Assembly: GCF_004570875.1 (NCBI RefSeq)
Contig: NZ_SPQK01000008.1
Span: 1-64,000 of the forward strand
Source: Blastococcus sp. CT_GayMR16
Lineage (GTDB): Bacteria > Actinomycetota > Actinomycetes > Mycobacteriales > Geodermatophilaceae
Direction of reading: 5' to 3'
DNA: 64,000 nucleotides
In this document: in pieces, positions 7,556 through 15,769 of the stretch
Layout of the letters: every line of letters starts with the position of its first letter
Position numbering within the stretch: the stretch's first letter is position 1
The notes under the pieces: model-generated
What the model saw: only the letters and a program-made list of their open reading frames with translations
What the model was told of the DNA's origin: nothing
Database searches by the model: none
Program-made: the position numbers and the translations under genes

Positions 7556-8487
7556 CGGCCGCGCTCGGCGCGTTCGACCGGCACCGACGGCTGCTGTTCT
7601 CGGTGGCGTACCAGATGCTCGGCAGCGTCGCGGACGCCGAGGACGTCGTCCAGGACACCTGGCTGCGGTGGTCGGCGGCGGACCGCACCGATGTCACCGA
7701 CGAGCGGGCCTACCTGGTGCAGATCACCACCCGGCTGGCCCTCGACCGGATGGGCTCGGCGCGGGCGCGGCGGGAGACCTACGTCGGACCGTGGTTGCCC
7801 GAGCCCCTGCTGACCGGGGCCGCTGCGGTCGCCTCGGGTCCTCCGGCACCTGACCCGGAGGACGCCGCCGAACTCGGCGAGATGGTGTCCCTGGCCCTGC
7901 TCGTCGTCCTCGAGACGCTGTCGCCGGCCGAGCGGGCGGTCTTCGTGCTCCGCGAGGTCTTCGGCATGTCGCTCGCGGAGGTCGCCGGGGCGCTGGACCG
8001 GACGGAAGCTGCCGTCCGGCAGATGGCCCACCGCGCCCGGCAGCACGTGCAGGCGCGACAGCCGCGCTTCGACGCCGACCGCCGGGCGCAACGGGAGGTG
8101 ACCGAGCGGTTCTTCGCCGCGGTCGCCGGCGGCGACGTCGAGGCGCTGCTCGCCGCGCTGGCACCCGACGTCGTCCTGATCAGCGACGGCGGGGGCAAGA
8201 CCAGGGCTGCGCTCCGGCCGATCACCGGCTCGGACAAGGTGGCCCGCTGGCTGGTGGCCATCGCGCAGCAGGGGGCGGGCATCCCGGACCTGCGGATCGA
8301 GGTCGCCGAGGTCAACGGGTGGCCCGCGATCGTCGGATGGTCCGGGGTCGAGCCCTTCGGGTCGATCTCCCTCGCCGTGGTCGACGGCCGGATCGAGCAG
8401 GTCCTGGTCGTCGTCAACCCGGACAAGCTCGCCGGCCTCGTCGTGCCGTCCGGAGAGGAGGGCCAGGGCACCGGCGGACCGACCTGA
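7552..8487 (+). CDS. sigJ: ECF41-family RNA polymerase sigma factor (SigJ-like) with SnoaL-like C-terminal domain
   Basis: A 311-aa sigma factor. Region 2 (10-75) has VADAEDVVQDTWLRW; region 4 (120-170) has LSPAERAVFVLREVFGMSLA. The linker carries the ECF41 hallmark YVGPWLPEPL (77-86). The C-terminal ~130 residues form a SnoaL-like domain with the diagnostic DGGGK (212-216), which in this family modulates sigma activity in place of a separate anti-sigma factor. GTG 7552 overlaps the upstream stop. The upstream ECF41 promoter suggests it drives its own operon. The inducing signal is unknown. Confidence 0.92.
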   Translation: MTAALGAFDRHRRLLFSVAYQMLGSVADAEDVVQDTWLRWSAADRTDVTDERAYLVQITTRLALDRMGSARARRETYVGPWLPEPLLTGAAAVASGPPAPDPEDAAELGEMVSLALLVVLETLSPAERAVFVLREVFGMSLAEVAGALDRTEAAVRQMAHRARQHVQARQPRFDADRRAQREVTERFFAAVAGGDVEALLAALAPDVVLISDGGGKTRAALRPITGSDKVARWLVAIAQQGAGIPDLRIEVAEVNGWPAIVGWSGVEPFGSISLAVVDGRIEQVLVVVNPDKLAGLVVPSGEEGQGTGGPT

Positions 8488-8552
8488 CGGCGGCAGCCCC
8501 ATGAGCGGCTCGGTACCATCCGGTTCACGTCGGCATGCTGGGTACACGGGGG

Positions 8553-8576
8553 GTGCCGCCCACTCGCGGGCGGCAC
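8553..8576 (+). terminator. Hairpin between sigJ and the PP2C gene
   Basis: Perfect 9-bp arms GTGCCGCCC / GGGCGGCAC around a 6-nt loop, 65 bp after sigJ and 20 bp before the next ATG. No T-run. It could terminate sigJ transcripts or lie in the 5' UTR of the phosphatase gene. Confidence 0.5.
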
Positions 8577-8595
8577 CAGGGATGCGGAGGCGTGC

Positions 8596-10416
8596 ATGTC
8601 GGCAGCGGAGCCGAACCCCATCGGCACGGTGCCCGTCGACTTCCAGCTCCTGTTCACCGCGCTCCCGACGGCGTTCCTGGTGATGGACCCGGACCTGGTG
8701 ATCGTCGAGGCGAACCCGGCGTACCTGGAGCTGGTGGGTCGTCGGCGGGACGAGATCGTCGGCCGGCCCGTGTTCGAGGCGTTCCCACCCGCGCCGGACG
8801 CGCTCGACGAGAGCGGCCGGAACCCGATCGAGATCTCCTTCGAGCGAGCTCGCGACACCGGCGTGGTCGACCCGATGCCGATCGCGAAGTACGACGTCCT
8901 GGACCCGGTCACCGGGAAGCTCGGCGAGCGGTACTGGTCGCTGATCAGCGCCCCGGTGCTCGATGCCGCCGGCCGCACCGTCCTGGTCCTGCAGCGGACG
9001 GAGGACGTGTCGGCCTACGTCAGGGAACGGTCGGGCCAGCAGGTCGAGCCGATGCACGGCATGAACGGGCACCGCGATGTCGAGGCGGTGGAGGCCGATC
9101 TGTATGCCCGGGTGCAGGAGCTGAGGATCGCTCAGGAGGCGCGTGACACCGCTGCCCGACGGCTGTCCAGCCTCGCTGAGGTGGCGATCCAGCTGACCAC
9201 GGCCGAGACGGTGGAGGACCTCGAGCGCGTCGTCGTCAGCCGGGGGCTCGCCGTCCTGGGGGCCGACGGCGGCGGGATCATCTCCCCCGACGATCACGGT
9301 GGCTGGCGGGCCACCCTCAGCGACGCCCTCGGTGAGGACGTCCAGCTCGCCTACGGCAACGTCCCCTACGACAGCCCGCTCCCAGCGCCGTGGGTCGCTC
9401 GGACCGGCCAGGAGAAGCTGCTGCCGACCCGGGAGTCGGGCCTGGCGTTCGACCGCGAGTCGATGGCCGGTGTGTACGCCGACATCGGCCGGTACGGCTG
9501 GGCGTTCCTGCCGCTGAGCGTCAACGACATGTGCGTCGGAAGCCTGGCGGTGGCGTGGGCCGAGGAGCACCCGTTCGGTGCCGACGAGCTGGAGCTGATG
9601 CGCGTCTTCGCCGCGCAGTGCGCCCAGGTGCTGGTGCGGATCCGGGCCACGGCCGCACAACGGGCTGCCGCTGTCACTGCGCAGAAGATGTCCGAGACCC
9701 TCCAACGCAGCCTGCTGACCCAGCCGCCGACACCGGAGTCGCTGCAGATCGCGGTGCGCTACCAGCCCGCCTCCCAGGGAGCCCACGTCGGCGGGGACTG
9801 GTACGACGCGTTCCGGACGGTCTCCGGCGCCACGATGCTGGTGGTCGGGGACGTCACCGGTCACGACCGCACGGCGGCGGCGACGATGGGCCAGCTCCGC
9901 AACCTCCTGCGCGGCCTGGCCTACGACTCCGACGACAGCCCGGCGGAATTGCTCAGCCGGCTCGACGCTGCCATGGACGGTCTGCAGGTCGGCACCTTGG
10001 CGACCGCGGTGCTCGGCCGGGTCGAGCTGCACGGTGCGGCGGGGCACCGGACCTGGCGGCTGCGGTGGGGCAACGCCGGACACCTGCCGCCGCTGCTGCG
10101 TCGTCCGGACGGGACCGTCGAGGTCCTCGCCGGCCGACCCGAGCTGCTGCTGGGCCTCGACGCCCGCGCTTCCCGGAGCGAGCACGTCGTCGACCTGGTG
10201 GCCGGCGACACCGTCCTGTTCTACAGCGACGGGCTGGTCGAGCGCCGGAAGGCCGACCTGGACCAGGGCATCGACCGGCTCGCCGACGCGCTGTCACGGG
10301 CAGGGGCGCTCGACCCGGAGGAGCTGTGCGACCGGCTGCTCGCCGAGGTGGGCATGGACATCAACGACGACGACATCGCGCTGCTCGTCCTGCGCCCCGG
10401 CGAGGAGCCGACGTGA
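8596..10416 (+). CDS. PAS-GAF-PP2C (SpoIIE/RsbU-type) serine phosphatase
   Basis: A 606-aa cytoplasmic signalling protein. The N-terminal PAS domain (~15-130) includes AFLVMDPDLVIVEANPAYLE; a helical linker (~150-195), a GAF domain (~195-350) and a PPM/SpoIIE phosphatase domain (~375-600) follow. Metal-site motifs GGDWYDAF (399-406) and VGDVTGHD (~417-424), FYSDGLVE and the C-terminal DDDIALLVL are intact, so it should be active. Such enzymes usually dephosphorylate anti-sigma antagonists. No anti-sigma partner is adjacent. Its stop overlaps the GTG of a PIG-L deacetylase. Confidence 0.9.
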   Translation: MSAAEPNPIGTVPVDFQLLFTALPTAFLVMDPDLVIVEANPAYLELVGRRRDEIVGRPVFEAFPPAPDALDESGRNPIEISFERARDTGVVDPMPIAKYDVLDPVTGKLGERYWSLISAPVLDAAGRTVLVLQRTEDVSAYVRERSGQQVEPMHGMNGHRDVEAVEADLYARVQELRIAQEARDTAARRLSSLAEVAIQLTTAETVEDLERVVVSRGLAVLGADGGGIISPDDHGGWRATLSDALGEDVQLAYGNVPYDSPLPAPWVARTGQEKLLPTRESGLAFDRESMAGVYADIGRYGWAFLPLSVNDMCVGSLAVAWAEEHPFGADELELMRVFAAQCAQVLVRIRATAAQRAAAVTAQKMSETLQRSLLTQPPTPESLQIAVRYQPASQGAHVGGDWYDAFRTVSGATMLVVGDVTGHDRTAAATMGQLRNLLRGLAYDSDDSPAELLSRLDAAMDGLQVGTLATAVLGRVELHGAAGHRTWRLRWGNAGHLPPLLRRPDGTVEVLAGRPELLLGLDARASRSEHVVDLVAGDTVLFYSDGLVERRKADLDQGIDRLADALSRAGALDPEELCDRLLAEVGMDINDDDIALLVLRPGEEPT

Positions 10417-11144
10417 CCCAGCCAGCTGCAGTCATCCCGGCGGAGCGCGTGGAGCGTGTGCTCTGCGTGGTCGCCCACCCCGACGACGTCGACTTCGGCA
10501 GCGCCGGCACGGTCGCCACCTGGACGGCGGCCGGCACCGAGGTGACCTACTGCGTCATCACCGACGGGGACGCCGGCGGCTTCGACGACACCCCGCGCGA
10601 CCAGATGGGCCCCCTGCGCAGAGCCGAGCAGCGGGCGGCGGGCAAGGAGGTCGGCGTCTCCGACGTCCGGTTCCTCGGCTATCCCGACGGCCGGCTGGAA
10701 CTGACGCTCGACCTGCGCCGCGACATCAGCCGGGTGATCCGGCAGGTACGTCCGCAGCGCGTGCTCACCACGTCGCCGGAACGGTTCTGGGACCGGATCG
10801 GCGCCAGCCACCCCGATCACATGACGGTCGGCGAGTCGACCCTGCGGGCCGTCTACCCCGACGCCCGCAACCCCTTCGCCTTCCCGGAGCTCGCCGCGGA
10901 GGGACTGGAGGCCTGGACGGTGTCGGAGGTGTGGCTCAGCGCCAGCCCGCAGGCCGACCACGCCGTCGACGTGACCGACGTCGTCGACCGCAAGTTCGCG
11001 GCGCTGCGGTCGCACGTGACGCAGGTGAGCCACAACCCGGATCTCGAGACGTTCGTGACCGGCTGGATGGCCCAGACAGCGCAGCGGTTCGGCCTGCCCG
11101 AGGGACGGCTGGCCGAGGCCTTCCACGTCGTCCACACCATGTGA
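10413..11144 (+). CDS. PIG-L/LmbE-family N-acetylglucosaminyl deacetylase-like protein
   Basis: A 243-aa zinc deacetylase homologue with AHPDDVDFG (H22, D24, D25) and the second metal motif HPDH (133-136). In actinobacteria this family includes MshB and Mca of mycothiol metabolism; this protein resembles generic PIG-L members and cannot be assigned to a substrate. Start GTG 10413 overlaps the upstream phosphatase stop (GTGA), implying coupled expression. Confidence 0.85.
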   Translation: MTQPAAVIPAERVERVLCVVAHPDDVDFGSAGTVATWTAAGTEVTYCVITDGDAGGFDDTPRDQMGPLRRAEQRAAGKEVGVSDVRFLGYPDGRLELTLDLRRDISRVIRQVRPQRVLTTSPERFWDRIGASHPDHMTVGESTLRAVYPDARNPFAFPELAAEGLEAWTVSEVWLSASPQADHAVDVTDVVDRKFAALRSHVTQVSHNPDLETFVTGWMAQTAQRFGLPEGRLAEAFHVVHTM

Positions 11145-11160
11145 TTCGCGGCGATGTGAT

Positions 11161-11197
11161 CTGTCGTCCTCCGGACGACAACCGCGGCCACCTGCCG
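11161..11197 (+). repeat. Intergenic repeat with small hairpin, copy 1
   Basis: Sequence CTGTCGTCCTCCGGACGACA followed by ACCGCGGCCACCTGCCG, 17 bp after the deacetylase stop. TGTCGTCC / GGACGACA form an 8-bp hairpin. A close copy (CTCTCGTCCTCCGGACCACA, then CGCGGCCACGTGCCG) occurs at 20544-20578, again just after a stop codon. Confidence 0.5.
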
Positions 11198-11296
11198 ACC
11201 CGTGCGGTGCTGAGCCGCTCCGTCGCGCCTGCGCGGACCCCTCCGGGGCCCACTCGGCGCGACCGTGACGTCGGCGGTCGCTGACATGCTTTCCGC

Positions 11297-11602
11297 ATGA
11301 CGGACGAGCGGTGGCTGGACCTGGTCGAGGCGGCCGAGGGCGGCCACGTCACCCAGGGGACGATGTTCGGCTCGAAAGGCCTGCGGACGGGCACCAAGTT
11401 CTTCGCCATCTGGTGGCACGAGCAGCTGGTCGTGAAACTGCCCCCTGCCCGGCTGACCGAGCTCGTCGAGGCCGGCGACGGCCAGCCGTTCGAGCCGATG
11501 GAGGGGCGCCGGATGAACGGCTGGTTGGTCGTCGCCCCCGCTGCCGACTGGGACGAGCTGGTCGGCGAGGCGCGCACCCACGTCGAGGCGCAGCAGCGGT
11601 AG
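11297..11602 (+). CDS. TfoX N-terminal-like domain protein
   Basis: A 101-aa single-domain protein. The pattern GTMFGSKGLRTGTKFFAIWW, then LVVKLPPARL and FEPMEGRRMNGWLVV resembles the TfoX N-terminal / YjbR-like small domain. No DNA-binding motif is seen. Function unknown. It ends 1 bp before the convergent response-regulator gene. Confidence 0.65.
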   Translation: MTDERWLDLVEAAEGGHVTQGTMFGSKGLRTGTKFFAIWWHEQLVVKLPPARLTELVEAGDGQPFEPMEGRRMNGWLVVAPAADWDELVGEARTHVEAQQR

Positions 11603-11603
11603 G

Positions 11604-12260
11604 TCAGAGCAGGCGGTTGGTCGCCGCCCAGCGGGTGAGCTCGTTGCGGTTGGACAGCTGCAGCTTGCGCAGCACGTTCGAGGCGTGCGACTCCACGGTC
11701 TTCACCGAGATGAACAGGCGGGAGCCGATCTCGCGGTAGGTGTAGCCGCGGGCCAGCAGCTGCATGACCTCGCGCTCGCGGGCGCTCAGCAGGTCCAGCC
11801 CGGGATCGACCGCCTCCTCGGCGGGCTCGGGGGCAGCACCGGCGGCGGAGAACGCGTCGAGCACGAAGCCGGCCAGCCGGGGGCTGAAGACGACGTCGCC
11901 CTCGGCCACGCGGCGGACGGCGTCGAGCAGGTCCGGCCCGGAGATCGTCTTGGTGACGTAGCCCTTCGCGCCGGCCCGGATGACGGCGATGACGTCCTCG
12001 GCGGCGTCCGACACCGACAGCGCCAGCCAGCGCACCTCGGGCAGCTCCGCGCGCAGCGTCTCGAGCACCGTCCGCCCGCCGCCACCGGGCAGATGCACGT
12101 CGAGCAGGACGACGTCGGGCACGGTCGCGCGAATGCCCTCCACGGCCGTGGCGACGTCGGGGGCCTCGCCGACGAACGTGACGTCGTCCCCGAGCTCGGC
12201 GCGCACGCCGGCGCGGACCATGGCGTGGTCGTCGACGACGAAGACGCGGGGGCCGGTCAT
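11604..12260 (-). CDS. NarL/FixJ (LuxR)-family response regulator
   Basis: A 218-aa regulator. The receiver domain (5-120) carries VVDDH and phospho-acceptor D54 in VVLLDVHLPG, with the conserved Thr and the Lys of GYVTKT. The LuxR HTH (155-212) has LSAREREVMQLLARGYTYRE and VKTVESHASNVLRKL. ATG 12260. The histidine kinase gene lies upstream on the same strand with a ~79-bp gap, so they form a two-component pair, probably for envelope stress given the PspC domains nearby. Confidence 0.93.
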   Translation of the reverse strand: MTGPRVFVVDDHAMVRAGVRAELGDDVTFVGEAPDVATAVEGIRATVPDVVLLDVHLPGGGGRTVLETLRAELPEVRWLALSVSDAAEDVIAVIRAGAKGYVTKTISGPDLLDAVRRVAEGDVVFSPRLAGFVLDAFSAAGAAPEPAEEAVDPGLDLLSAREREVMQLLARGYTYREIGSRLFISVKTVESHASNVLRKLQLSNRNELTRWAATNRLL

Positions 12261-12339
12261 GACGTGCTCCTCGGTTCGCTCCCGCGGGGCGCTCCGCTCC
12301 TCGCTCGTTCCTCGCTGCGATGCTCACGCCCCTGTCCGC

Positions 12340-13539
12340 TCACGTCGCGACCCTCGGCAGCACGAGCTCCACTTCGGTCCCTTCACCTGGCGCCGACCGG
12401 ATCTCGGCCGTCCCGCCCAGCCGGGCGAGCCGGCCGCTCACCGAGTCACGCAGCCCACGCCGGTCGTCGGGCACCGTCGCCGGATCGAACCCCTTGCCGC
12501 GGTCGCGGACGAAGACCGACACCTGTTCCGGGGTCACCTCCGTGTACAGGTCGGCCGCCGTGGCACCGGAGTGCTTGGCCGCGTTGACCAGCGCCTCGCG
12601 GGTGGCCGCACCGAGCGCGGCGAGCCCGTCGTCGATCGGGGCGTCGCCCACGACGACCGGGTCGACGATCAGGGCGTGGTCGGCCTCGACCTCGGCGACC
12701 ATCCCGGCCACGATGCCGGCCCAGGTGCCGCCCTCGCGGACGACCTTCGGGTCGTAGAGCCAGGCACGGAGCTCACGCTCCTGGCTGCGCGCCAGCCGGC
12801 CGACCGCCTGCTGGTCGTCGGCGTGCCGCTGGATGAGCGCCAGCGTCTGCAGGACCGAGTCGTGCAGGTGGGCGGCCACCGACGCACGTTCCTCCGAGCG
12901 GATCCGGGCCGTACGTTCCTCGGCCCGCGAGTCCAGCAGCCGCCGCCAGATGGGCGCGGTCGCGAGGACGACGCCGGTGAGGATGACGAGCGTGGCCGCG
13001 AACCCGTTGCGGGCGGCGGTGAGCTGGCCGGTGGTGGCCAGCAGCAGGATCACTCCACCGGCGGCCAGGACGACGCCACCGGCCAGCGCCCAGCGGACGC
13101 CGGGCACGGCGAGGGTCCGGTCGGTGTCCAGCTGGCGCCAGATGACGGCGAGGCCGACCGAGACCAGGATGAGCGGCACCGCCAGCGCGCCGCTCCACTG
13201 GGCCACCTGACCCAGCAGGGCGAACGCGGCCAGGCCCAGCAGCACGAGGATGAACAGCTGGCGGCGGCCGGTCGTCGCACCGAGGTGCACCGCCCCCGGC
13301 TCGGGGTCCTCGCCCGGCGCGGCGACGGGCATGGTCAGCCAGAGCAGGCCGTAGGCGACGATGCCGATCCCGGCGGTCGCCAGGACGGCGAACGCGACGC
13401 GCACCACCAGCGGGTCCTGCCGCAGGTGCGCGGCCGTGCCGGCGGCGACGCCGGCCAACAGGCGCCCCGACCGGGGACGCACGAGGGGCGGCCGCGGGGC
13501 GGTCACGCGGGCCGGCGCCCGGGTCGGAGTGGTGGTCAC
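12340..13539 (-). CDS. PspC-domain sensor histidine kinase (HisKA_3 type)
   Basis: A 399-aa membrane kinase. A PspC-like segment (~21-72: RPRSGRLLAGVAAGTAAHL, then a helix) is followed by four or five transmembrane helices up to residue 200. HisKA_3 dimerisation has HLHDSVLQTLALIQRHADD with His226 as phosphosite. The HATPase domain has NAAKHSG and DRGKGFD. Start GTG 13539 is chosen because the PspC domain begins right after it; the open frame runs further as Gly/Pro-rich antisense of the divergent PspC gene. It likely phosphorylates the response regulator downstream, resembling LiaS-like envelope-stress kinases. Confidence 0.88.
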   Translation of the reverse strand: MTTTPTRAPARVTAPRPPLVRPRSGRLLAGVAAGTAAHLRQDPLVVRVAFAVLATAGIGIVAYGLLWLTMPVAAPGEDPEPGAVHLGATTGRRQLFILVLLGLAAFALLGQVAQWSGALAVPLILVSVGLAVIWRQLDTDRTLAVPGVRWALAGGVVLAAGGVILLLATTGQLTAARNGFAATLVILTGVVLATAPIWRRLLDSRAEERTARIRSEERASVAAHLHDSVLQTLALIQRHADDQQAVGRLARSQERELRAWLYDPKVVREGGTWAGIVAGMVAEVEADHALIVDPVVVGDAPIDDGLAALGAATREALVNAAKHSGATAADLYTEVTPEQVSVFVRDRGKGFDPATVPDDRRGLRDSVSGRLARLGGTAEIRSAPGEGTEVELVLPRVAT

Positions 13540-13663
13540 GGTATCGATCGTCGCACCGCCCAGCCCCCGGCCGACACCGGTGATCACCCCCCTTGAGGAA
13601 CCAGGGTCGGATGGGGGCGTTCCCTGATGGATTCCCGGGACGCGGATCGGCAGGCTTCTCGCC
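13540..13663. promoter_or_regulatory. Divergent promoter region between the PspC kinase and the PspC membrane protein
   Basis: A 124-bp region between divergent genes. It holds an imperfect inverted repeat CCAGGG-N16-CCCTGA (about 13601-13628), a plausible site for the LuxR-type regulator encoded next door. The regulator assignment is inference; no -35/-10 pair stands out. Confidence 0.35.
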
Positions 13664-14620
13664 ATGACAACCGCTCCGCCCCCCGCAGCGCCGCCGCCGA
13701 GCCCGCCGCCCCTCGAGCCGCCCGTGTGGCAGCCCCCGCCGCCGCCTCCCGGCCCACCCGTCCGCCCCCAGCTGCGCCGCAGCCGCACCGACAAGATCTT
13801 CGGTGGCGTCAGCGGCGGCCTCGCCGACTACAGCGGCATCGACGCGCTGCTGTGGCGGGTCGGCTTCGTGGCCCTGACCCTCGCCGGTGGCACCGGCATC
13901 ATCGTCTACCTGCTGCTGTGGCTGCTCATGCCGGCCGGCCCGCCCGCCTACGGGACCTACGGAGTGCCGGCCGAGCAGAAGGCGAAGGCACCGGTCGGGC
14001 CGCGATCACCGATTCCGGGCCTCACGATCGCCGGCCTGCTCATCGTCGTCGGGTTGCTCGTCCTGATCACCCGGTTCAGCAACTGGGACCTGGGTCCGCG
14101 CGGCTTCCTCGGCGCCGCCCTGCTCGTCGTCGGGCTCGGACTGGTCGCCGCGGCGTTCAGCGGTGGCCGCACGGCCCGTGGCGGACTCATCGCCCTGGGC
14201 GTCGTCCTTTCCATCGCCCTGGTGGCGGTGTCGACGCTGCCCTGGAGCGGTCTCCGTGGCGGCGTCGGTGACCGCACGTACCGGCCGGCCGCGGTCGCCG
14301 AGGTGCGGGACGTCTACCGCAACGGCGCCGGCGACATGACCGTCGACTTCTCGCGGCTCGACCAGGGGATCTCCGGCGACCCGATCACCACGAGCGTCGA
14401 GCACGGCGTCGGGGATCTGACGGTCATCGTTCCGCGGTCCGCGGACGTGCAACTGGTCGTCGAGCAGGGGATCGGCGACCTGGATGTCTTCGACCGGGGG
14501 GCGGACGCGGACGGCTTCTTCGCCGGAACCGGGTCCCGGCCGTGGACCGACGACGGCGAGCCCGAGTTCGTCCTGACCATCGACTCCGGTCTCGGAGACG
14601 TGGAGGTGTCCCGTGGCTGA
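13664..14620 (+). CDS. PspC-domain membrane protein with LiaF-like C-terminal domain
   Basis: A 318-aa protein. A cytoplasmic Pro-rich tail (1-35) is followed by a PspC domain (~40-90: KIFGGVSGGLADYSGID, then VGFVALTLAGGTGIIVYLLL), then three more helices (~125-200). The C-terminal ~100 residues have repeated G-[AVIL]-GD segments (NGAGDMTVD, HGVGDLTV, QGIGDLDV), a beta-solenoid-like pattern seen in LiaF/DUF2154-type domains of antibiotic-response proteins. It overlaps the next gene by 8 bp and is divergent from the PspC kinase, suggesting a LiaFSR-like envelope-stress module. Confidence 0.85.
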   Translation: MTTAPPPAAPPPSPPPLEPPVWQPPPPPPGPPVRPQLRRSRTDKIFGGVSGGLADYSGIDALLWRVGFVALTLAGGTGIIVYLLLWLLMPAGPPAYGTYGVPAEQKAKAPVGPRSPIPGLTIAGLLIVVGLLVLITRFSNWDLGPRGFLGAALLVVGLGLVAAAFSGGRTARGGLIALGVVLSIALVAVSTLPWSGLRGGVGDRTYRPAAVAEVRDVYRNGAGDMTVDFSRLDQGISGDPITTSVEHGVGDLTVIVPRSADVQLVVEQGIGDLDVFDRGADADGFFAGTGSRPWTDDGEPEFVLTIDSGLGDVEVSRG

Positions 14621-14909
14621 CTACAGCGAGTTCCCGACCACCCCGACGGCCTGGCAGGAGCGGCAGGCCCTTGACTGGCAGACCGTCACCCCGCTGGAGA
14701 CCGAGGACGCCGACCCACCACGTCGGCGGGTCGACCTCGGCGCCCTGATCCCCGGCGTGGCGTTCAGCGTCCTGGCCATCGTCCTGATGACCGGCGTGGA
14801 CCTCCCGTTCGGGCTGTGGCGGGACGGCGGGTTCGTCTGGGTGCTTCTCATCGGAGGCGGCATCGCGCTGCTGATCTCCGAGCTCCGCAAGGCCCGCCGC
14901 CGGCGGTAG
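14613..14909 (+). CDS. Small two-helix membrane protein
   Basis: A 98-aa protein starting at GTG 14613, overlapping the previous stop. It has a polar N-terminus (1-45), two hydrophobic helices (GALIPGVAFSVLAIVLMTGV and FVWVLLIGGGIALLI) and a basic tail KARRRR. It looks like an accessory of the PspC protein. No named family recognised. Confidence 0.75.
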   Translation: MADYSEFPTTPTAWQERQALDWQTVTPLETEDADPPRRRVDLGALIPGVAFSVLAIVLMTGVDLPFGLWRDGGFVWVLLIGGGIALLISELRKARRRR

Positions 14910-14934
14910 GCGGCACACGCCGGGGGCGGAGGGC

Positions 14935-14969
14935 AGAGGACCCGGGGAGCATCGCTCCCCGGGTCCTCT
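14935..14969 (+). terminator. Strong hairpin terminator of the PspC operon
   Basis: Perfect 16-bp arms AGAGGACCCGGGGAGC / GCTCCCCGGGTCCTCT with a 3-nt loop, 25 bp after the stop. No T-run. Confidence 0.8.
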
Positions 14970-14976
14970 CGCGTCC

Positions 14977-15768
14977 GTGGCGGAACCGTTGGCCCCGTCA
15001 GCGCGTCCCTTGCACGTGCCCCGCGCCCTGCTCGTCCTCGTCGCTGCGCTGCTGGTCGCCGGCTGCGCCGAGCGCGCGGGGACGGCCTCCGAGCTGAGCG
15101 GCGAGTGGTTCCTCGTCGACGGCAGTGCGGACGGCGGCGCGCTCCCGCAGCCCGCCGGGGCCGGCGCGACGTTGACCGTCGGGCCCGACGAGCTGAGCGG
15201 CCGGAGCTTCTGCAACCACTACAGCTCGACCTACTCACTCGACGGCACCACCCTCGCCGTCGACGGCCTGGGCGGTACCGACATGGGCTGCGAGCCCGCC
15301 GTCATGGCGGCCGAGGCCGCGTACCTGGGCGCCCTCGGTCGGGCGGACACCGTCGCGCGTGACGGTGAGGATCTCCTGCTCACCGGGGACGGCGTCCGGC
15401 TGCGGTTCTCCCTCGTCCCGCCGGTGCCCGACCGCGAGCTGGCCGGCACGCGGTGGGTGCTGGACACGCTCGTGGACGGCGATGTCGCGAGCTCCACGCT
15501 GGGCGAGCCCGCCGTCCTGCTGCTCGAGCCGGACAGCACGGCCGACGCGTCCACCGGCTGCCGGGCGGTGACCGGCACCTGGCTGGTCGAGGACGGCGCC
15601 CTGGTCATCGACGACCTGCTCGTCACCGGCACCTGCCCGCCCGACGTCGAACCGCAGGACGCGCACGTGACGGCAGTCCTGTCGAGCGGGCCGGCGGTCG
15701 AGATCTCCGAGGACCGGCTCACCCTCACCGCCCCCGACGGCCGCGGCCTCGTCTACCGCGCAGGCTGA
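14977..15768 (+). CDS. Lipoprotein with two META-like domains
   Basis: A 263-aa secreted lipoprotein. The signal peptide RALLVLVAALLVAGC ends at a lipobox LVAGC (C30). Two META/HslJ-like repeats follow: LSGEWFLVDG ... RSFCNHYSSTYSLDG, and LAGTRWVLDTL ... STGCRAVTGTWLVEDG, each with the conserved Cys pair typical of the domain. GTG 14977 gives the longest form. GTG 15016 (VPRALLVLV) would give a compact signal peptide and is equally likely; neither has a clear ribosome site. It ends 1 bp from the convergent guaA stop. Confidence 0.82.
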   Translation: MAEPLAPSARPLHVPRALLVLVAALLVAGCAERAGTASELSGEWFLVDGSADGGALPQPAGAGATLTVGPDELSGRSFCNHYSSTYSLDGTTLAVDGLGGTDMGCEPAVMAAEAAYLGALGRADTVARDGEDLLLTGDGVRLRFSLVPPVPDRELAGTRWVLDTLVDGDVASSTLGEPAVLLLEPDSTADASTGCRAVTGTWLVEDGALVIDDLLVTGTCPPDVEPQDAHVTAVLSSGPAVEISEDRLTLTAPDGRGLVYRAG

Positions 15769-15769
15769 T

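Noticed and set aside
12261-12339. A coding extension of the response regulator or kinase in the gap between them
   Set aside because: The segment is a CTCG-rich low-complexity stretch without start or ribosome site; it is treated as intergenic.
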